Source: Flavobacteriales bacterium UBA2619 (lineage in GTDB: Bacteria; Bacteroidota; Bacteroidia; Flavobacteriales_D; Sanyastnellaceae). Taken from it: 15,228 bases of DNA. The translations under genes were made by a program, and so were the position numbers. Position 1 is the stretch's first letter; each line of letters starts with the position of its first letter. Where the stretch lies: the NCBI GenBank assembly GCA_002339135.1, contig DDJR01000099.1, forward strand, positions 31,246 to 46,473, in the 5' to 3' direction. The notes under the pieces were generated by a model. The model made no database searches. It saw nothing but the letters and a program-made list of their open reading frames with translations, and had not been told where the DNA came from. Below, one piece after another: positions 12,952 through 15,228 of the stretch.

Positions 12952-15228
12952 TTAGGGCCTTACAACGACAAGTTTACTTCCATATTGCGCATATGTCCCA
13001 TTTTCTGTCGTGATTTTTATTTTAAACAAATAAATTCCAGCAGGGACATCAGCACCACTTCCATCGATTAAATTCCATGAAGCAACATCTGTTAAACTAC
13101 CATGTGAAACCAAATCTTTTGTAAACACTTTGACCTGACGACCTGATGCATCGTACACTTCGACCTCAGCCTCTACAAGTTGACAAACTTGATTGTGTTC
13201 AACTCGGAATGAAACATGAGAAGATGCAGGATTGGGATATGCAATCACCGACTCAAGAGCTACATTCAATGAGTTCACGACTAAGAACGAGGTGAGGGCA
13301 GTTGCACTGTTGTTTTGGACATCCCAAACCTTAAATTCCAAAAGGTGTTCTCCATCCTCCAAATCACTGAATGGGAATCTCACCGTTCCGCTCTTATATG
13401 TATCGAGGTCAGCAGTGAAGTATGTGTTTAAAACATACGGGGAATCATAAGACTCATCCAAAACCGCTTTTAAATCATGACCAATACCGTTTCCTACAGT
13501 GTTTATTCCACTTTCGTCATAAACTCTGGCATACAACCAAGGGTCTTCACCTGTGACACCACCTGCAACAAACAGAGAGTCGTTAATGTACAATGAAACC
13601 TCAGGGCCCAAATCGTCGATGGATACCGAAGACGAAGTTCCTCCGATAACAAATGATTCTGAAGCACCATGCGCATCGGTTTTTGCTTCGTTGTTTTCAG
13701 ATATAGCGTAGCAGCTCACCCTTCCATTGCCATAGGTATAGTCAATGTCTCTTGGGACTACAAATTCAAATTCAAAAATTCCATTGACAACACTGGCAAG
13801 ACCTTTGTGGATGACGTTTCTGTACATCGTGTAATTAAACTCTCCAGCCACTGCGTCATTATCTAGAGTGCTTAACTCAGATCTCTTGTCAAAAACTGTT
13901 GGATAGATTTGACCATTGAACTCCTCTAGGGTGTCTCCAGAAGTGGTCCCAACATAACCCGTCATTTTTACCAAATCTAAAGACCTAATTGTATCTGGAA
14001 TTTGTGTGAAAAAAATGTTGTGCTCTGGATAAGCGAGCATCATAGCAGGGTCTCCTAAAAGCGAGAAGTTTCTCATGTTTGTAAGACTTGTGACATCTGG
14101 GCTGTTCTTTGTATCCTTACATATATCCCCCAAACACCGACGTTGACCAGTGCCAGAATCTTCATCCAGAACAGTCTTAAAAAAAGCTGTATTTAACTCT
14201 TGGTTACCCCCGCTAAAAACAGTTCTTGTAGTTGTGAGCATTCCTACCGATCCGCCATCCGGATTGAATATCAGCATTTCTCCTGCTGATTCTACTTCAG
14301 GGTCATCATACCGAGAAAGCTCGCAGGTTGCGGTCATAAACACCGGCAATCTTTTTTTATTCGTCCATTCTCTAATCGTAGTCGTGTTGAGAATCCTTTC
14401 GTGAGCCCAACCTCTTGCACCACCATGACCAATATAGTCAATGATAAGCGCACCTTCTTGAACTTTCCGAGCGATTTCAGCTTCAGCAGCATCATATCTT
14501 TCACCACCGGGAGTCGCTTCTTGAATGTATGAGTCTGGATAGATTTTGATAATGTCGTATTCATTGTGCTCTTGAGAAACCCGTGAAGAGTGGATTTCAC
14601 TGTCAGACATGTGACGCCAACCGTCATTGTTGTTTCCATCTTGATCATCGGTCACGAAAACAATGCGGTTTCTCCAAGATCCAAAAACAGAAGACTCTCC
14701 ACCTGCTTCGCACTCTGCTGATGGCGATGATTCTAGCGAAGCACCTAAGTAGGTCTCTACTTTTGAAACAAAACCCAATGCTTGAGACAGACCTGTTGCT
14801 GGAATTCTTCCCACTCCAATTGCGAGTTTGTCGCCTGGTGACTCACCCATTCCATCTTCCAAAAGTCCGAAATAGTCATCTGTTACATAGCTGTTTACAG
14901 TACTCTCTGAATTCGAGCTTTGAAAGGTGATCAGGTTGATTCCATCGGGATTCAGATTTCGATTTAAAAAAGTCCCATCTCCCATAAGTGTGAGATAACG
15001 AGGTTCATCTTCAGTAGTTAATGCTCGATCGCGCAACATCATCATGAGCATTTTGATGGCCGTGGGATCTGGCGAGCCCGAAGAAAATGCTTTAAAAACT
15101 TCGCGTTGATTCACAACTGCAACTCTCAGACCCCTGTCAGCGTGAAGAATGGCTAATCTTCTAGCAGCAGAATCCAATGGTAAAGCTGTGAGGATAACCA
15201 AATCCAAAGGGCCCAAACCATGAAGATC
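12952..15228 (-). CDS. porU: Type IX secretion signal peptidase/sortase PorU, C-terminal part (runs off right edge)
   Basis: PorU is the cell-surface gingipain-family (C25) cysteine protease that removes the C-terminal signal of T9SS cargo and joins the protein to A-LPS or another anchor. The 758 codons in the window are the catalytic and C-terminal parts; full-length PorU is about 1,100-1,300 residues. The frame is open through the edge, so the TTG at 15216 is not the start. The catalytic His is in YIGHGGARGWAHE (codon 14425-14427) and the Cys in TATCELSRYDDP (codon 14323-14325). PRYLTLMGDGTF and GVGRIPA are typical of C25. Ig-like strands follow, then a T9SS type A-like C-terminal domain (YPNPASSHVSF, VYDASGRQV, PAGIYLFKI, ending in KLVVVRP), which PorU itself retains. 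It is the probable first gene of porU-porV-ispF. Confidence 0.94.
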   Translation of the reverse strand, partial: DLHGLGPLDLVILTALPLDSAARRLAILHADRGLRVAVVNQREVFKAFSSGSPDPTAIKMLMMMLRDRALTTEDEPRYLTLMGDGTFLNRNLNPDGINLITFQSSNSESTVNSYVTDDYFGLLEDGMGESPGDKLAIGVGRIPATGLSQALGFVSKVETYLGASLESSPSAECEAGGESSVFGSWRNRIVFVTDDQDGNNNDGWRHMSDSEIHSSRVSQEHNEYDIIKIYPDSYIQEATPGGERYDAAEAEIARKVQEGALIIDYIGHGGARGWAHERILNTTTIREWTNKKRLPVFMTATCELSRYDDPEVESAGEMLIFNPDGGSVGMLTTTRTVFSGGNQELNTAFFKTVLDEDSGTGQRRCLGDICKDTKNSPDVTSLTNMRNFSLLGDPAMMLAYPEHNIFFTQIPDTIRSLDLVKMTGYVGTTSGDTLEEFNGQIYPTVFDKRSELSTLDNDAVAGEFNYTMYRNVIHKGLASVVNGIFEFEFVVPRDIDYTYGNGRVSCYAISENNEAKTDAHGASESFVIGGTSSSVSIDDLGPEVSLYINDSLFVAGGVTGEDPWLYARVYDESGINTVGNGIGHDLKAVLDESYDSPYVLNTYFTADLDTYKSGTVRFPFSDLEDGEHLLEFKVWDVQNNSATALTSFLVVNSLNVALESVIAYPNPASSHVSFRVEHNQVCQLVEAEVEVYDASGRQVKVFTKDLVSHGSLTDVASWNLIDGSGADVPAGIYLFKIKITTENGTYAQYGSKLVVVRP

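Noticed and set aside
15214..15216. TTG at 15216 as the start of porU
   Set aside because: The frame continues to the window edge (residues DLHG precede it), and C25 family members have a long N-terminal region; the gene is truncated by the window.
1..15228. Defence system, prophage, insertion sequence, CRISPR or RNA gene
   Set aside because: I looked for transposase or integrase motifs, terminal repeats, regularly spaced repeats and tRNA/rRNA-like segments on both strands and saw none; gene spacing is tight and the products are mainly housekeeping.

Overview
The window reads as ordinary chromosomal sequence from a member of the Bacteroidota, most likely a Flavobacteriales bacterium. Four things point there: PorU and PorV of the type IX secretion system (T9SS), found only in the Fibrobacterota-Chlorobiota-Bacteroidota group; several promoter candidates of the Bacteroidota form TAnnTTTG at -7; gene starts without clear Shine-Dalgarno sequences; and an unusual Glu/Leu/Phe/Val-type dehydrogenase that I recognise from flavobacterial genomes. 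The partial NhaD-type Na+/H+ antiporter would suit a marine or saline habitat, which is inference only. I see no tRNA, rRNA, insertion sequence, phage, CRISPR array or integration scar.

Layout. Positions 1-2639, minus strand: anmK (1,6-anhydroMurNAc kinase), then the dehydrogenase, then the first 91 residues of an NhaD antiporter running off the left edge. The last two are 1 bp apart. Positions 2651-3793, plus strand: a short-chain acyl-CoA dehydrogenase, divergent from anmK across only 11 bp. Positions 3814-9661, minus strand: a run in transcription order pdhA (pyruvate dehydrogenase E1 alpha), pdhC (E2), recG (branch-migration helicase) and a membrane-anchored, probably beta-propeller protein of unknown role. 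Positions 9814-11149, plus strand: a tightly coupled pair, a VTC-domain polyphosphate-polymerase-like protein and a DUF4956 membrane protein. Positions 11167-15228, minus strand: porU (partial, C-terminal part), porV and ispF, with the porV stop and ispF start overlapping as TAATG.

How the genes work together. PdhA and PdhC are two parts of the pyruvate dehydrogenase complex; E1 beta and E3 must be encoded elsewhere. PorU and PorV are outer-membrane partners that cleave and anchor T9SS cargo. AnmK recycles cell-wall sugar, IspF makes isoprenoid precursors and RecG handles stalled forks, so most of the window is core function. The least understood parts are the VTC + DUF4956 pair, the propeller protein after recG, and the divergent dehydrogenase next to the sodium antiporter. 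No clearly new system stands out. The VTC + DUF4956 pair is the best candidate for unexplored biology.
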